Shown here in pieces: positions 24,683-37,600 of a stretch of DNA of 64,000 nucleotides. The notes under the pieces are model-generated. The model had not been told where the DNA came from, made no database searches, and saw only the letters and a list, made by a program, of their open reading frames with translations. Both the position numbers and the translations under genes were made by a program. The stretch comes from Trichopria drosophilae. Taxonomy: Eukaryota > Arthropoda > Insecta > Hymenoptera > Diapriidae. Where the stretch lies: NCBI GenBank assembly GCA_030407085.1, contig CM059585.1, forward strand, positions 88,550,501 to 88,614,500, in the 5' to 3' direction. How positions within the stretch are numbered: position 1 is the stretch's first letter; each line of letters opens with the position of its first letter.

Positions 24683-25149
24683 TTAATGTCTATAAAAAGT
24701 TACAAAAGTATACAAATAATACTTACAAATATGAAATATATTAAGGATAACAGATTTAGAAATATTACAGAAATTTCGATAATAACAATAAAATAATAAA
24801 ACTATTGGCCTAATTTAAAAAAAAAAAGATTATGGAAAAGACAACAAAAAACAACAAAATAAAATTAAACTTTGTAATGCTAGTAATTAGTAAAATACAA
24901 AATAACTTCTTACTTAGTACTTCATGATTAAATTAAGCACATTACAAAAACATACAAAAAAATTAATCCTGGTAAATTAATCACAACTTCTTTAAGTCAG
25001 ATTCAAACTACTATTCAAAAAATTTTATTTACGAAAATTGGTTATTTCTTAATTGAAAATGATTTTGCAATTTTCGTAAATAAAAGTCTTTCAGTGTATC
25101 AAGATTGAAGAGTCTAATCTTTCTCTGAAGTAGAAGCTCTTTTTAAATT

Positions 25150-25530
25150 ATTTGGAGTGATTAAAAATTCAATCTCAATAGAGTAAAAATATTGGCACTC
25201 ATAGAAAATTATAGTATTTTTTACTATAGGCTTGAGTCAAACATAGACACAGCAATATTTTATAGTAGAGTTAACTATATTGATGGTGCTAGTTACGATT
25301 TCTACACTAAAATTAACTATATTATGCTAGTTACCATAAACTTTAGCGAAATACAGTCACAGTTATAAATTTTTCGAAGCGTGAGCAACTTCATTGATGG
25401 AGTAAAGTCTCACGCTTAACGAGTCAAAACTCTGTCTGGAGTGAAAATTCACTCAATACAATTTCACTAAAATGGCTCAATTTTCATTAAAACAGAGTGA
25501 ATTTTCGCTCTAGAAAGTTAGAGACCCTCT
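25150..25530. repeat. GGAGTGAAAATTCACTC-rich repeat
   Basis: Short inverted motifs (GGAGTGATTAAAAATTCA, GGAGTGAAAATTCACTC, AGAGTGAATTTTCGCTC) form a degenerate fold-back block. Similar blocks lie at 16540-16680 and 38940-39120. Confidence 0.4.
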
Positions 25531-25849
25531 TATTCTGAAAAAATCCTCCATAAATAGAGTAAACTTGCAAAATAGCTATATAGCCGGATAGAAACACGAA
25601 TTAAAATAGTATCGACAAATATGTTTTTAAACTTTTTGTAATTTACTAAATTTTTTCGAAAATGGGGTACATTTATTGTTTTTTTTTTCATTCGAATTTG
25701 AAAATTGTCAATTTGTTTACACACAAAGAAAATTTACACGTTCGATTTCTTCGTACCTTGTAAACATTACAAAATTCTATTAAAATGTTGAAAAATGAAA
25801 TTTGTCATCAAGTTACAAAATGTTGATGAATTTTTGTTGTTATCGGTAA

Positions 25850-26230
25850 AAAAGTGCATTAGCCAAGTCAACGACTTGATCCAACTGCATGAATTGTTCT
25901 GCCGCTGCAACCACTCCGTATTAACGCCAATTTAATTTCCCTGCTATCGATCGACCGAATTTGCATAGCATCGGTAACGAGCGACAATTAATGTATCGTT
26001 CTATTGTTGAATGCTTGTACGGTTGCTATTTGATACTTGCACGTATAGACATGACGACGTACAATAAATCGTGCCCCCGGCTCCATTCGATACGCGAAAA
26101 GCTAAGAATTGCGATAACCTCCTTATCGTATTCTCCGGCTGTAGCAATTGTATGTGCATCCGGCGATAGAACCTCAAGATTCCCTTCGAATTTTCCAACA
26201 CTTTTTCCATTGTTATTTGGCCAAAAGAAA
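25850..26230. promoter_or_regulatory. candidate intronic regulatory block
   Basis: Unique mixed-composition stretch with CTATCGATCGACCG, repeated CAATTAAT/ACAATTAAT-type homeodomain cores and several CGAT clusters. Frames of 73-100 codons cross it on both strands but none has a recognisable protein or splice context. Enhancer assignment is inference. Confidence 0.22.
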
Positions 26231-26869
26231 TGATGAAAGTCTTGCAATTACTTGTATCACTATGGAACTTCAAAAAATCGATGAGAAGCATGTCATAAAC
26301 CAAAAATAATCTCTAATAGAACAATCCACTTAAAAATATAGGAATTTTATTTTTAAAAATAAAAATCGTTAAGAAAATTTAAGAATTTTTTTATTTAACC
26401 TTGTTTGTATTTATGTTTTTGGCTCGATTTTGGTGTTTTATGTGAATGTTCATGTTACCAAAAATTTATTGTTTGGAATATGTCCAGAATCATTTCAAGA
26501 TTAAATATCTGCAGTTAGTTTTTTGAAATCAAATGCTCATTTTTTATCTCCAGGAAAAACACTAATTTTTAGGAGTATTCTTACAACAAAATCATTATTA
26601 TTTTTCAATTAGTCGTTTATTACAGAGGATGCGAGAAAAATGCATAAAACTTTTTCTATAGAACATTTTGCGCTCTTCACTTTTTGTTTAAAATATATTC
26701 ATCACAACGTGGTGCAGGATACTTACTTTGATAACTTAGTTGGAACCTATTCAGTGTTATAAAACGCACAAAAATGAAACATAATGCTTGTTTTGTCGAT
26801 GTATTCTAATACAGGATAATAATAAATATAAAAAAAATCAGCAGAAATCACGTAATAAACCTATAAAAA

Positions 26870-27872
26870 CCCTGGTGGAAAAATTGACCACTTTTTGCTT
26901 GATTTATGGCCATTATTACCGGCTAATAGCCAGATTATGGCCAACATTTTCGCTGAATTCTGGCCGGTTTTCTTGTGGTAATGTAACGCTGATGTATCCA
27001 TGATCTGGCCATTATTGATGCCCAAAACCTTTCGAATATGACGCCAGATAGTTGGTTATTTTCCAGTCATCGCAAACTATATTTAAATTAAGGTATATAG
27101 CACCGGGAAGAAAATGGCTAATAACTCATCAATCATATTGCAGATTTTATGGATCTACATATATTAGGTTTGTCATCTTCTATTTAGAAATATCGAGAAT
27201 ATCTGTACATGTATATGTGTCAAAGAAAGTTAATAATTAATGCATGCCCATTCTATGTAATTATTTCGCACAATTGTGTGCTTATAATTATATTTAGTTG
27301 AAAGAGTATCGTGTGTTTGCGAGAGAATATAAATAGGAATATCCACGTTAACCTACAAATGTTGATTGCATTGATTGCAAAATGCCCAAATTTATTTAAC
27401 AAATAGCTTACATTACATGTGGGAGTTTGTTTTGTCCTTAAGCTGTGTTTTCTTTTCCTGGACAAAGAAATGTGTCCAGACAACAACATTCGCAAATTCA
27501 ATAGCATTTTTTATAGGTATACAAATTAACATTCATAGTTTGCTACAAAGCCCCCATTTCTAAGGAAATATAATCTGATAACCTTCGCACCAAGCAATTT
27601 TTATCCACATTTCTACAATTGCAATCATGTTTCTGAAAATATGATTCCCCTATATGTAATAGCGAATTCGGGATCTGCACCGTTTTTTGCGCTAAAATGT
27701 TACGAATATGTACAGAGATATCTAACGTGACGTCACGAACGTCGAGAAGGTTTTTGGTAAATGCGTACTTTGGTAAATGCACATGCTAGAATTTAGGATA
27801 CAAATATTGCGCAGCAAAACTATCTATATTCTGGGTAATGGACAGTCAATCTGCTCATATTTTCCACCAGGG
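26870..27872. mobile_element. 1-kb element with CCCTGGTGGAAA ends
   Basis: CCCTGGTGGAAAAATTGACC at 26870 and TTTTCCACCAGGG ending at 27872 are inverted termini. The 31147-31276 element has nearly the same ends (CCCTAGTAGAAA/TTTCTACCAGGG). The interior is AT-rich with no transposase. The assignment rests on about 13 bases of terminal match. Confidence 0.45.
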
Positions 27873-28194
27873 AACTTCTGATATAAACAATAAAAAATAA
27901 AAAAAATATTCAGTACGAGCAAAACAAAGGCACACAAGAAAATTGTTTTTTTTTCCTAAAATAAATAGATTTATTCTTGGAAACAAAGTATATTTACAAA
28001 TTAATAGTAATAAATAACATAACCATCATTTTTGAAGACATACATTCATTAAAATTTTTAAGATATAGAGCCCTTATATTGTAACACGCGATTCGAGTTC
28101 ATCGAGCAGAGCGTTAACGTCGACGGTCGAATGCATTGAGATATTCTTCTAACACTTTCTGATAATCTTGGCTATTCATTGTATGGGTAACAAA

Positions 28195-28391
28195 AGCGGG
28201 TACAAGTCGAAAAACCGACCAATCAAAAAACCGAAAAAAACGACAGTCGTAAAGCCGACAGTAAAAAAGGCGACTGGTTAAGAAATAGACACATCGATAA
28301 GTGGACAGTCAATTTTTTTAATTTCGGTTCTTTATTGTCCGTTTTTCGATTGTCGCTTTTTGAATTTATCGGTTTTTCGACCTGCATCCAC
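28195..28391. mobile_element. 200-base MITE with GTCGAAAAACCG inverted ends
   Basis: The left AGTCGAAAAACCGACC and right ATCGGTTTTTCGACCTGC are inverted, and the interior repeats CCGA/GACAGT motifs (AACGACAGTCGTAAAGCCGA) that can fold back. Confidence 0.6.
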
Positions 28392-28399
28392 AAAAGACA

Positions 28400-29720
28400 A
28401 ACCAAATTTTGCAGCACTAGATTGTAAGTAGCATCATACATAACCGATTCCCTACATAATTTGATTTCATCGAGAAAAATTAAATTTCTTTTCGGTAGAC
28501 CAGATAATCAGTACAACCGAGGTATGAAATAAATTTCATCTAGAATTTAGCAAAATAATTATTTAGAATGAAACATTAAATATTTATTTTACGTATCTCC
28601 TTTCCAGAGAAGTGTAGCATGCCTACAAGTGATGGGGTTTTAGTTTAAACAACTTTAACTAATTCATTTTTTGTATTAAAATATACAATATCTAAGTTGA
28701 AATTAATAACATAACCGAATTAGTCGCTTTTACTGTATATTAGTAAAAATCATCTGTAATTCACTTAGTCATCCGTTTTTTTGGACGTAGCATTAAGAAA
28801 CGATGTAGCATGAAAAGAATATCAGTAATTAATAATTTCAGTTCCTTGATGATAAAAGTTACAACAAAACGTAAGTGCCCCATATTAATATGGGACAATT
28901 TTTTTCATTAAAACAATGCAAATTTACGAATTAATCACGTTAGGCTTACTAAACTTGTGCAAACAGTACTTAATTTAATTATATTATGCACTTAAACAGC
29001 ATCACTTAGTTTGTTAAAATAATAAAGACAATAATAAACAAAAATGTGGTGCCCCTATCAATGTAGGACGGAGTGTAAGAGCAGAATTAACAAACCATGC
29101 AGGCTTATTTGAAAGTGCACAAAAAAATGTTTTCACGTACTAAATAGCTGTTTATGGATATTGCTCCCAACAAAATATGAGAACGTTTGTTATATTACGT
29201 TGTTGAACAAATCGAATACCTAAGAATTAAGGTAATAACACCTTCACGAGTCACAATAACTCGTCGCAGTGTACGCAGACTAGAGCAAAATTAATTGCGT
29301 CTATTAAGTTAACGCACGAGGTCGTTAATATTTGAAAATAGTGGCATGAAAATAGATGCTTTTAAAAAAGTTAGGTGAAAGCTGTAAAAATTCGATTTCT
29401 CGGACTGCATTTACTCCGTATGGGTTGTGTTTTTGACAGCGCAAAATCATGTTACACGTGATCCGTAAAATTAAATTTTACGGACTAAAAGCAAGCCGCA
29501 AAATCGGATATTACGGCTATAGTACCGAAAAAGTTTTTTTTTGTTCCGTCATAAAATGGACTATATTTTAAGAAAATACTGTCTTATGTATAAAGATATA
29601 TTTTTTACTACTAAAATTTAGTGAAAAGTACAAAATACGAGTTACAAATATTTACGAATATATTAATTTGAAACCACACAGTACTGTAGAATGACATTTC
29701 GCAAAAAGTGTCTTCTAAAC
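28400..29720. other. intron 1 stretch, nothing recognised
   Basis: Mostly AT-rich and unique. A direct pair, AAGTGCCCCATATTAATATG (28873) and GTGGTGCCCCTATCAATGTA (29045), is loosely similar. No gene seen. Confidence 0.45.
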
Positions 29721-29724
29721 TATC

Positions 29725-29945
29725 ATTAAGGGGGTTCTAACGTGGTCCGCCGGTAAGGTAAGATCATTCATTAATAAACGTAAATTAAAGATGCCTGATT
29801 AAAATGATCAAAATTCGGGCTCTCTAATGGCGATTTTAATTAGTATATACCGTATCCTAGAAAAAAAACCAAAGAAATTAAACGAGAACTGACCGAGAAG
29901 TTTGGGACATAAATAAAATTCACTTATTTCCGAAAATTCTCTGAT
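29725..29945. repeat. dispersed GACGGTTTCCTAAAA family, copy
   Basis: Contains GTGGTCCGCCGGTAAGGTAA, AAAATTCGGGCTCTC, GTATCCTAGAAAAAAAACCA and GAACTGACCGAGAAG in the same order as the copies at 21745 and 32228. Confidence 0.65.
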
Positions 29946-30101
29946 GTGTGATTTGAATGTTTACAAATTCATTCAAAAATTTGTCATTTTCGATTTCCTC
30001 AACTTTAGTAAACCTGTTCCCAAGAGAAAAACGTGACTAGTTTCTGAAATTTTTTCTATGCACTAGTCCATTATTAAAGAGCAGAAAAAATGTCCACAAA
30101 A

Positions 30102-30296
30102 GCCCAGGGAACAAAGTTCCGAAAATGAACACACCGAAAGACCAAAGTTTCGATATAGCATGGCTCCAGCGTGATTTTCATCACTTTGTCTTGGAAAATT
30201 TGGCAAAAAGGAAGGAAATTAAAACACCTTGGACTCACGCAAGATCGAAATTTTAGCCTTTCGGTGTTTTGATTTGCGGAACTTCGTTCCCCCGCC
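30102..30296. mobile_element. hAT-like MITE, GGGGAACAAAGTTCCG family, copy 1
   Basis: Inverted ends (CAGGGAACAAAGTTCCGAAA and TTTGCGGAACTTCGTTCCCC). The flanks CCACAAAA (30094-30101) and CCACAAAC (30297-30304) make a 7-of-8 target duplication, as expected of hAT elements. The interior (TTTCGATATAGCATGGCTCC) matches the copy at 49087. Confidence 0.75.
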
Positions 30297-31146
30297 CCAC
30301 AAACTAGCTTCATTTTCTACCATGATCTTTTCATTCAATTCATCCATTGAAGAAAATAAATTCTTTTCGAATTTCAAGAATTCCTTTGCAATAGATTTGT
30401 TAATTTCCTTTACGCGACATCGCAACGCTGAGAATTCTTCATTTAAAAAGGAATGCCTGAGATTGAAAATATCCAATTTTCTCTAATACGAAATTTTTTA
30501 CTTATGTTTGGGGATTTGTTGTGTTGACTATTTAGATTAATTGGTCTAATATTCTTTCCGAAACTTAAGATTTAAGGCAAATCAAAAAGTTAATTGTTAT
30601 TTTTCTTTTATATTAAAAACTAAAATAAAATTATTTATACTTACAAATAACTGGGTTGTTCTGTTGATTACTTTCATATATCAATATTTTTAAGCAAATA
30701 AGTGGCGACTATACAGTATGGCTAATGAGAATTCAATTTACATACCTTTCATAATTTTTCGAAATTTCACGCTATATCGAAATTGTGAAGTAGTACTAAA
30801 TGATCTTAGACAGTGCTGACCTACTTGCATTGAACACTTTTGTGAAATTTCACTGATTTAGAGGATTACTCATATGTTATTGTATTATAAAATAAATTAT
30901 TAATAAAATTTAACTAGGTATGTCATTTTTTACTTGCTAAGTTTTATCTGTCATAAATTTCACTAAAACCATTAGCTACTTGAAGTTCGCATCTCACAAA
31001 CATTATTTAAAAACAAAATTTATTTTTTTTATGCTGATTATTCCGAATATACTTAATTATGATAAATATGAACGTATCGTTCGAATTAAATAAATGACAA
31101 AGTAAAAAATAAATAAGCCTAAGAAAAACAAAAATTTGTTACATAA

Positions 31147-31276
31147 CCCTAGTAGAAATCAATATTTGCCATGAAAGCACCACGCATGGGCCCTACTTGC
31201 GCATTACCAGGCAACTGGGCCCATACATGGCGCTGGCATGGCGCTCGCTAGCATGAAAATTAGTTTCTACCAGGGA
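31147..31276. mobile_element. 130-base MITE, CCCTAGTAGAAA ends
   Basis: CCCTAGTAGAAA at the left and TTTCTACCAGGG at the right, around a GC-rich core in which GCATGGGCCC and GGGCCCATACATGGCGC face each other. It shares terminal bases with the element at 26870-27872. Confidence 0.55.
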
Positions 31277-31744
31277 AATAGATGTGACATTTTTGGTAAT
31301 TTTGCCCACATTTTTTAAAACGAATTTCTTAAATTTCCCTCTTAATCTCAATAATTTAATTAACATAATCAACGATTAATAAGACATCCCAATTATTAAT
31401 ATAATCTATTCAATTATTAGTTAACTATAATTTGACTATATCAGACTATCAATAAAATTCACTTAATTTAGAAGAAAGTAGCACAATTCTGGATTAGCCT
31501 TAACTCTTTGGAGCATGGTGTAGCATAACGCTACACCTTTTTGTAATTCACTATTTACATATTTAAGGTAATTGTTATTTAATTTTGCTGCAATGTTTTG
31601 CTTCCTTACTTCAAGAGCGTGTTAGGAAACGTAAATAAATTAATATTTTTAATTAATTATCCTGTTATATTGTTTAAAGAAATTAAACAAAGTGTAAAAA
31701 TGGTGGATTTTTTTATGGAAAATATAAGTGGAAAAGAAAACGTT

Positions 31745-32215
31745 ACTCAAATATGACGAGACTCGGTACTCGGGGGTTTCGGGGTCGCTGATTACAAATC
31801 TGACTTCAGATTTTTAAAATTCAAAACGGCGGCTCCAATATGGCCGACTGAATTGCACAAATTTACTTGATCAAGGTGAAATTGGGTACTCGGGGGTTTT
31901 CGGGATCACTGATTACTAATCAGGCCTCAAGATTTTCAAAATTCAAAATGGCCGACCGAAATTTAAAAACCAGTCACATTCACCCTCGATTTCAGTCGGC
32001 CATATTGGATTCGCCATTTTGAATTTTGAAAATCTGAGGGCTGATTCGAAATCAGTGAAACCGAAAATCCGCGAGTACCCAATTTCACCTCGATCAAGTA
32101 AATTTTTGCATTTCGGGTGGCCATGTTGGATCCGCGATTTCGAATTTTGAAGATATGCGGCCATATTCGTAATCAGCGAACCCGAAAACTCCAGAGGAAC
32201 AAATTTCAGCTACTT
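31745..32215. repeat. dispersed ATGGCGG module, two direct plus two inverted copies
   Basis: Two forward copies (TACTCGGGGGTTTCGGGGTC and, 120 bases on, TACTCGGGGGTTTTCGGGAT) are followed by two reverse copies (CGGCCATATTGGATTCGCC and GGCCATGTTGGATCCGCG). Together they can form a long hairpin of about 470 bases. Confidence 0.8.
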
Positions 32216-32227
32216 TCAGCTTAAAGA

Positions 32228-32480
32228 GAAATGTATACTTTAAAGGGTTAAAGGTGGTCTAAAGTGCTCCGTCGATAAGATAGACATTTTCACTAAAAAC
32301 CGTAATTAAAACATGACTGAATCGATTTTTCAAAATTCGGGCTCTGTATAGGCAATTTTAATTACTATAGACGGTTTTCTAGAAAATTACAAAGATATAA
32401 GTTAAAACTGACCGTGAATCTTCGGAAGTAAGTGATTCTTACTTATTTAAAATTTTATTCAGTCGCCTTTAATTTACATT
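32228..32480. repeat. dispersed GACGGTTTCCTAAAA family, copy
   Basis: Shares GATAGACATTTTCACTAAAA, AAAATTCGGGCTCTGTA, ATAGACGGTTTTCTAGAAAA and AAAACTGACCGTGAATCTTC with the other copies. Confidence 0.7.
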
Positions 32481-32639
32481 TTTTAGTGAAATTTCCTACC
32501 TTTTATACATCTTTCTATTCAGACAATTTTTGTAGTTCTTATGTTCTTTATCCTTATCGATTTCGTTGATCAAGAATCATAAACGAAATTGAAAAATGGG
32601 TTTATTTTCAGTTTTGAGGTTGAAAATGGTAGTTTTCGA

Positions 32640-32775
32640 TACAAGGGCGTATGCGTAAAGAACTTTACACACACACACGTGTGCCGAAATATTGTTTACG
32701 TACGGCTTTTTCGTGCGTAAAGTATAATCGAGTGCGTAAAGTTTACTTTACGCACAAGTTTACTTTACGCACCGA
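32640..32775 (+). repeat. CTTTACGCAC element, partial copy
   Basis: About 120 bases (from TAGTTTTCGATACAAGGGCG to AAAGTTTACTTTACGCAC) match 53348-53477 almost base for base; one substitution seen by eye (GCGTAAAG here, GCGTTAAG there). Confidence 0.85.
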
Positions 32776-33224
32776 AAAGACGTACATAAAGGAACTTTTT
32801 CTACAAATTTCAACAATCACCTGAATTTGGTGATTTTTTTCAATTAGTGAAATAAATTTTCATCATTAAAAAAAAAAGTTATTAAAAAAATTCAATAATT
32901 TTAAAAATAGCTGCCATAATCAAAAAAATAAAAACCCTTTTTTTATTCGATTTGTTTTATTTTAAAGACATTCCATTTCATAAATTTTCGAAGAATTCGG
33001 TAATTGTGTATGTTTGAGTAACTTATCTTGTTTACATTTTCGAGAGTTTCAAAATAAGCTATATAATTAAAAAAAACCCTTATTTTAATTGTATTTTTCC
33101 TGTTTTTTTTTTTTTAAATTTTCTTTTAAGCAATTTTTGTTGAAGTTTTATTTCGATTTTTTGTTGTTGCGGAATCTTTCAATAAAAGTTGAATATTTTA
33201 TTAATTAACCCATTGCCGCAGGAA

Positions 33225-33680
33225 AAGAATATGGCGGATTTTATCTCAAAAAGTACCGAAAAAACGTAAAATTTTGTTTTTCGACAATTTGTTACAAATG
33301 GATAATGGGTGGCGATCCACTTCAAACTATGGACAATCGTGGATAATATAGTGTAATAAGTTCAGTTTAAGGGGGAAATTTTTAGAGCTCCATTTAGCTT
33401 CTACTATTAAAAATGGCGGAAAATTGTGCACATTTCTAAAAATACTTTTTTTTCCTAAATATTTCTTAAATAAATTGACATAAAATAAAAATTTTCGATT
33501 TATTAAATATTCACGGTAACTTTTTAATATATTTGATGATGTTAATAATGGCGGATTCAATGTGGCGGCCTTGGAAATGAAAAAAGTAATGGAATTTTTT
33601 ACATGCCACGTCAGCAAACGTTTCGGTACTTAGGTTGCTCAAAATGCAATTAGGAATTTTCAAAATGCAAAATGGCGAAA
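33225..33680. repeat. dispersed ATGGCGG module, decayed copies
   Basis: Scattered cores such as GAATATGGCGGATTTTATC, AAAAATGGCGGAAAATTG, TAATGGCGGATTCAATGTGG and CAAAATGGCGAAACTT, without the GATTACGAATC segment. Confidence 0.45.
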
Positions 33681-33685
33681 CTTTA

Positions 33686-34120
33686 CGGTAGTCTTTCTCT
33701 GATTCTAATTTGTCCAACCACGCAAGATGTCGGTCTTCTCTTATTCTAATTGCATGTTCTTCCACACTAAACATTTGCAGTTGCACTTAATCTCTCTCTT
33801 TTTTTTTAATGAAGCATGCGCAGTTACAGTAGTCAGTCGCTTATTCTAATTTGTCCCATCAGGTAAGATCGCGGCCGTCTTCTTTTATTCTTATTTTCTC
33901 CTCTCCCCCACACTCATTCATATATATTTCGAAGTAAGGTGAAGAGGAAATATTAGAATAGGAGAGGGGAAAAATTAGAATAAACGAATGACTCAGAATA
34001 TGAGAAATTAAAATAAGAGAAGGACCATTGTATGTGTGTATGTATATGTACATACTACGACATATCAGCCTCTTTTAGAAGCAAAAGAAGTAAGAAAATT
34101 AGAATAAGAGAAGGACTACA
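33686..34120. mobile_element. pogo-like MITE containing a younger copy of the same family
   Basis: Outer left end CGGTAGTCTTTCTCTGATTC and outer right ATTAGAATAAGAGAAGGACT enclose an inner element (33827-34030) with ends CAGTAGTCAGTCGCTTATTC and AATAAGAGAAGGACCATTG, flanked by TA at 33825-33826 and 34031-34032. Both start with CTTATTCTAATTTGTCC-type sequence. Confidence 0.65.
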
Positions 34121-34379
34121 GAATTTAAGTACAGTATAACAAGATGGCGCTGTAATCCAAAAATAAAATGGCCCAAGGATATTGGTATGAGCTGTTATGA
34201 ATGATTCTTTAATGATTTCCAGTGAGTTTCTCTTGTAGCGCTGTTTCTTCTTTCCAAACACGTGTCCCTATAATCATTCAAACAAATGACAAATGTCTTA
34301 TTTTGTAATAAAAAATGATTTTTAAAAAATCGTCGGTTTTTTCACACGCATGACGAATTATGAAAACTTAACGTCTGAC

Positions 34380-34640
34380 AACAGCTCAAAACGTGACCGA
34401 GACATGCGTAAGAAAGGGGAAATGTGCAAATAGTCCCGGCAGTAACTTACCAAGTGGAGTGCACGTGTGCACGTATGATGGAGACGAGACCACGTGGGAG
34501 CGAGACAAGCAGACGTTCGCGAAGAAAAGCGCAAATTAGATGCGTCTCCTCCTCGACGGGAGGTCAAGGCACCATTTTCTCCGACTGGTCCAACTATCCA
34601 AGAATTTAGTGAAAGTCTCTGAAGACACCGCCCGACGAAA
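34380..34640 (-). other. GC-richer island in clu intron 1, possible alternative first exon
   Basis: This 260-base block is distinctly richer in G/C and CpG than its surroundings and shows no repeat similarity elsewhere in the window. On the minus strand it contains a good donor (CACTTG|GTAAGTTA, intron start at 34450), so it could be an alternative non-coding first exon of clu spliced to 13899. It has E-box-like CACGTG elements at about 34461 and 34491. Its short open frames on either strand look like nothing known. It could equally be an enhancer or an old transposon remnant. Confidence 0.25.
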
Positions 34641-34644
34641 TTAT

Positions 34645-37600
34645 GACGTTTTTTAGACGAAGCAATTAATTACTACCCGCATAAACTACTTAGGGAAACA
34701 TGTTTTTATGCCGTAAAAACGCCATTCTCGAGTACTTTTATGAAAAGTAGTCTATAAATCTGAATTACTCAAATGTTACAAATACAAGAAAAAAAATAAT
34801 TAAATTTGCGATCGTTATATTTGCATAGTACATAACCTCAAATCTACCACAGTTTATTGTTACAGCAACACTGTACATTATACAAACAGAACAGTTAAAT
34901 TTACTATTGAACTCTAAACAAGAGAAAATAATAATTGTAGTTACTCTTGCCGCCGCTAGTAGCATTCGATGTCGTAGCGCTGCGCCGTTGCTTGTTGCTC
35001 TCTCGTTATCGAAATGGATTTCCGGTATGTATATCAGCACCAAATGATATCTTACGTCATTTCCCGGTATGTGCTTATATAAGATAGTTCCTGAAGTTTT
35101 TAGTAAAAATCCTAGAAAATTTAGTATTTAAGAGGGTTGACGCTTTTATTACAGAAAAAAATTAGTGTGTAATAACTAACTACTAATTCCTGTGATAGCT
35201 TTTATTTTAGTTTATCTTGAATCTTCTCATTTTCTTATAAGGGTGGTCGTAAAAACACAGGAATTGAATGACAAACTTGGCCCTTTGTCCCAGCTAATAA
35301 CATCAGCAATCTTCCCGAAACAAGATTAGACCCAGTGATTCAACATGCTGGGATATCACACATTACTATCGCGCCTGTTACAAGCTTGAGAACCATCTCG
35401 TACTAACATAGCGTATACGTCTTATCCTTATCGTAAACTTAATAAATCTTTGCTCGAACTTATCTGTATTCTTACTACAGAAAAATGAGTTTTCGAAATT
35501 GCTTGTGTGCGTTTTTCTCTCGTAGTCGAGCTGCATAACGATTTTTCATTATCAATAATTTTTCTTTCACTTACAAAATATAAATTTTACTTTTTTCAGA
35601 TTATTACACATTAATACGAATCTTCAACTAGTAAAGTCTACAAAAATACGTGAACTGGTCTCGTATATTTACTTCGTGTGATGGATACAGGTTGGCAACT
35701 AATAAATTTCTCTGCAAGAACAGAAAAAAATATTACATTTGGGTCTAAAAATGTAGTTTTTTTTTGGTAAGATTGTATTTTTACTCTCACTTCAGTATTT
35801 TGAGATATCTGAGGTTTTAAAAAATGATGGTTTTCACAACTTTTGAGGTTATGTTTACGATCCAATGTTTGTTTCAACGTTTTTATTTTAGACAGAATTG
35901 TAGTAATATTAGATGTTGCTTATAGTAGTATTGGTAAACAAATTCTAAATTACCATTACGTTTAGTATTAAAACACTGTCACATTTCCTTCAGTGTGGAA
36001 AACGACCAAATAATGGCCCAAAAATTAACTCGTCCTAATGGACAATAATGGAACGCGATAATGCAAGTGGTGAAACAAAAATGGTGAAAATTATTATTAA
36101 ATGATTTAGTATGCAAACACAAGTATTTAATCATTATTATCAATTAAAAAATATTGATTTTAGGAACAGTTTTTGGGACATTTTAATGATTTCATGACGT
36201 TGACTGCATGGATCCAATAACAAAATTAAAATAAAATTTTCTATTTTCATTTTCTGATTGTTTTTATGACACATTACATAAAAAGATTAATTAAAATTAA
36301 AAATAAAAATGCAAAAATAAGAATCAGTACTTACTAAAGAGCTTCGAACAACTATCAGTCCTGAACTACTTGTGGCAAATCACCTCATATAAATATGCAA
36401 TCGTCGAAAACATGGCGTAAAATTTGAAACTCTGTAAGTTTGAAGAAAATTGGTATTACGTATCAGGTAATCGGAAAATTCTTTTTTAATGAAATCTGTA
36501 AAAAGAAGCAGAGAGGGGATGAGTTCCTTAATATTAAATTTTTGTATTAAAAACTTTTGAAAATAAATCGGGAGTACTTAATTTTTAATATTTTTTAATA
36601 TTTTATTAATAGAGAAAAAAATGTTTACTTTCATATCAATTATATTCAAAACATTTCTCATTCCTGAGTTTTTCTTTATTTTGAAATATTTAAAAAATTC
36701 AAATTATTGTTACTAATTTTTTGGTAAATTGTGTAAAATATTGCATAAGTACTGCTTTCAATTCGCGATATTGTTTTTATCCATTTTACTCGTCTTATTT
36801 TCACTCTTGCATCTCTAGTGGAATTTGATACAATTTTAAAACCTGAATAAGTAAATTGGGTACTATTTTTAAGTAATACTAGACTCTGTCATTAATAGCA
36901 AATAGTAATAATTCTGAATGTAGTCAAACAAATTAGTTAATTCGTGTTTATGTATCATAGTAATTATAAATGATAAATAATTTCACTATTGTGGTTAGCA
37001 AGTAACATTCACCGATTTATTTTTTTTTTAAATTTTGAATTTTCAATCGAAATAATATGCGATTGACATTATATATAGTTACTCCGTTTGCCGGTAGGTG
37101 CGTTGTGTTCATTGCAGCCTTTCGTTTTTCGAAAGTAGAGAAATATGTACATGTCTACCTTTAGTAAATGTAAAACGCTTCTTAATATAGCTTATCTAGA
37201 AGTAAAAAATGGTTGTTTTTACTATCTAAATAATAGGATCTGGCACAACCACGTTCTTTAGTTGGGTTTACTATGTAAATAGAAGGCCTGCTTTCCCAAT
37301 TTGTGGAGATTACAATTTACATAGTAAAATTAACTAAAACTATGGCTGTGTAACATTCTACTATCTAGTTATTAGTTCTAACTGTTTATTTTTTATGTGT
37401 TCCCTAAATATTTTTTATTAATTATCACATCATCACAGCCGTATAAATGCGTTTAATTAGATTAGATTTTGTAAAGAAGCCTGAAACAAGCCTAAAGTGT
37501 AACTACACCCAGGGTAGCCAGATTTTGGCAATAAATTGCCAAATTCTCATTTGAAATGTACATCCCCACTTAGCCTATCGGACAACCCTGACTACAACAA

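Noticed and set aside
26001..26303. Overlapping frames of 73-100 codons on both strands
   Set aside because: No splice sites, no similarity; composition suggests regulatory DNA instead.
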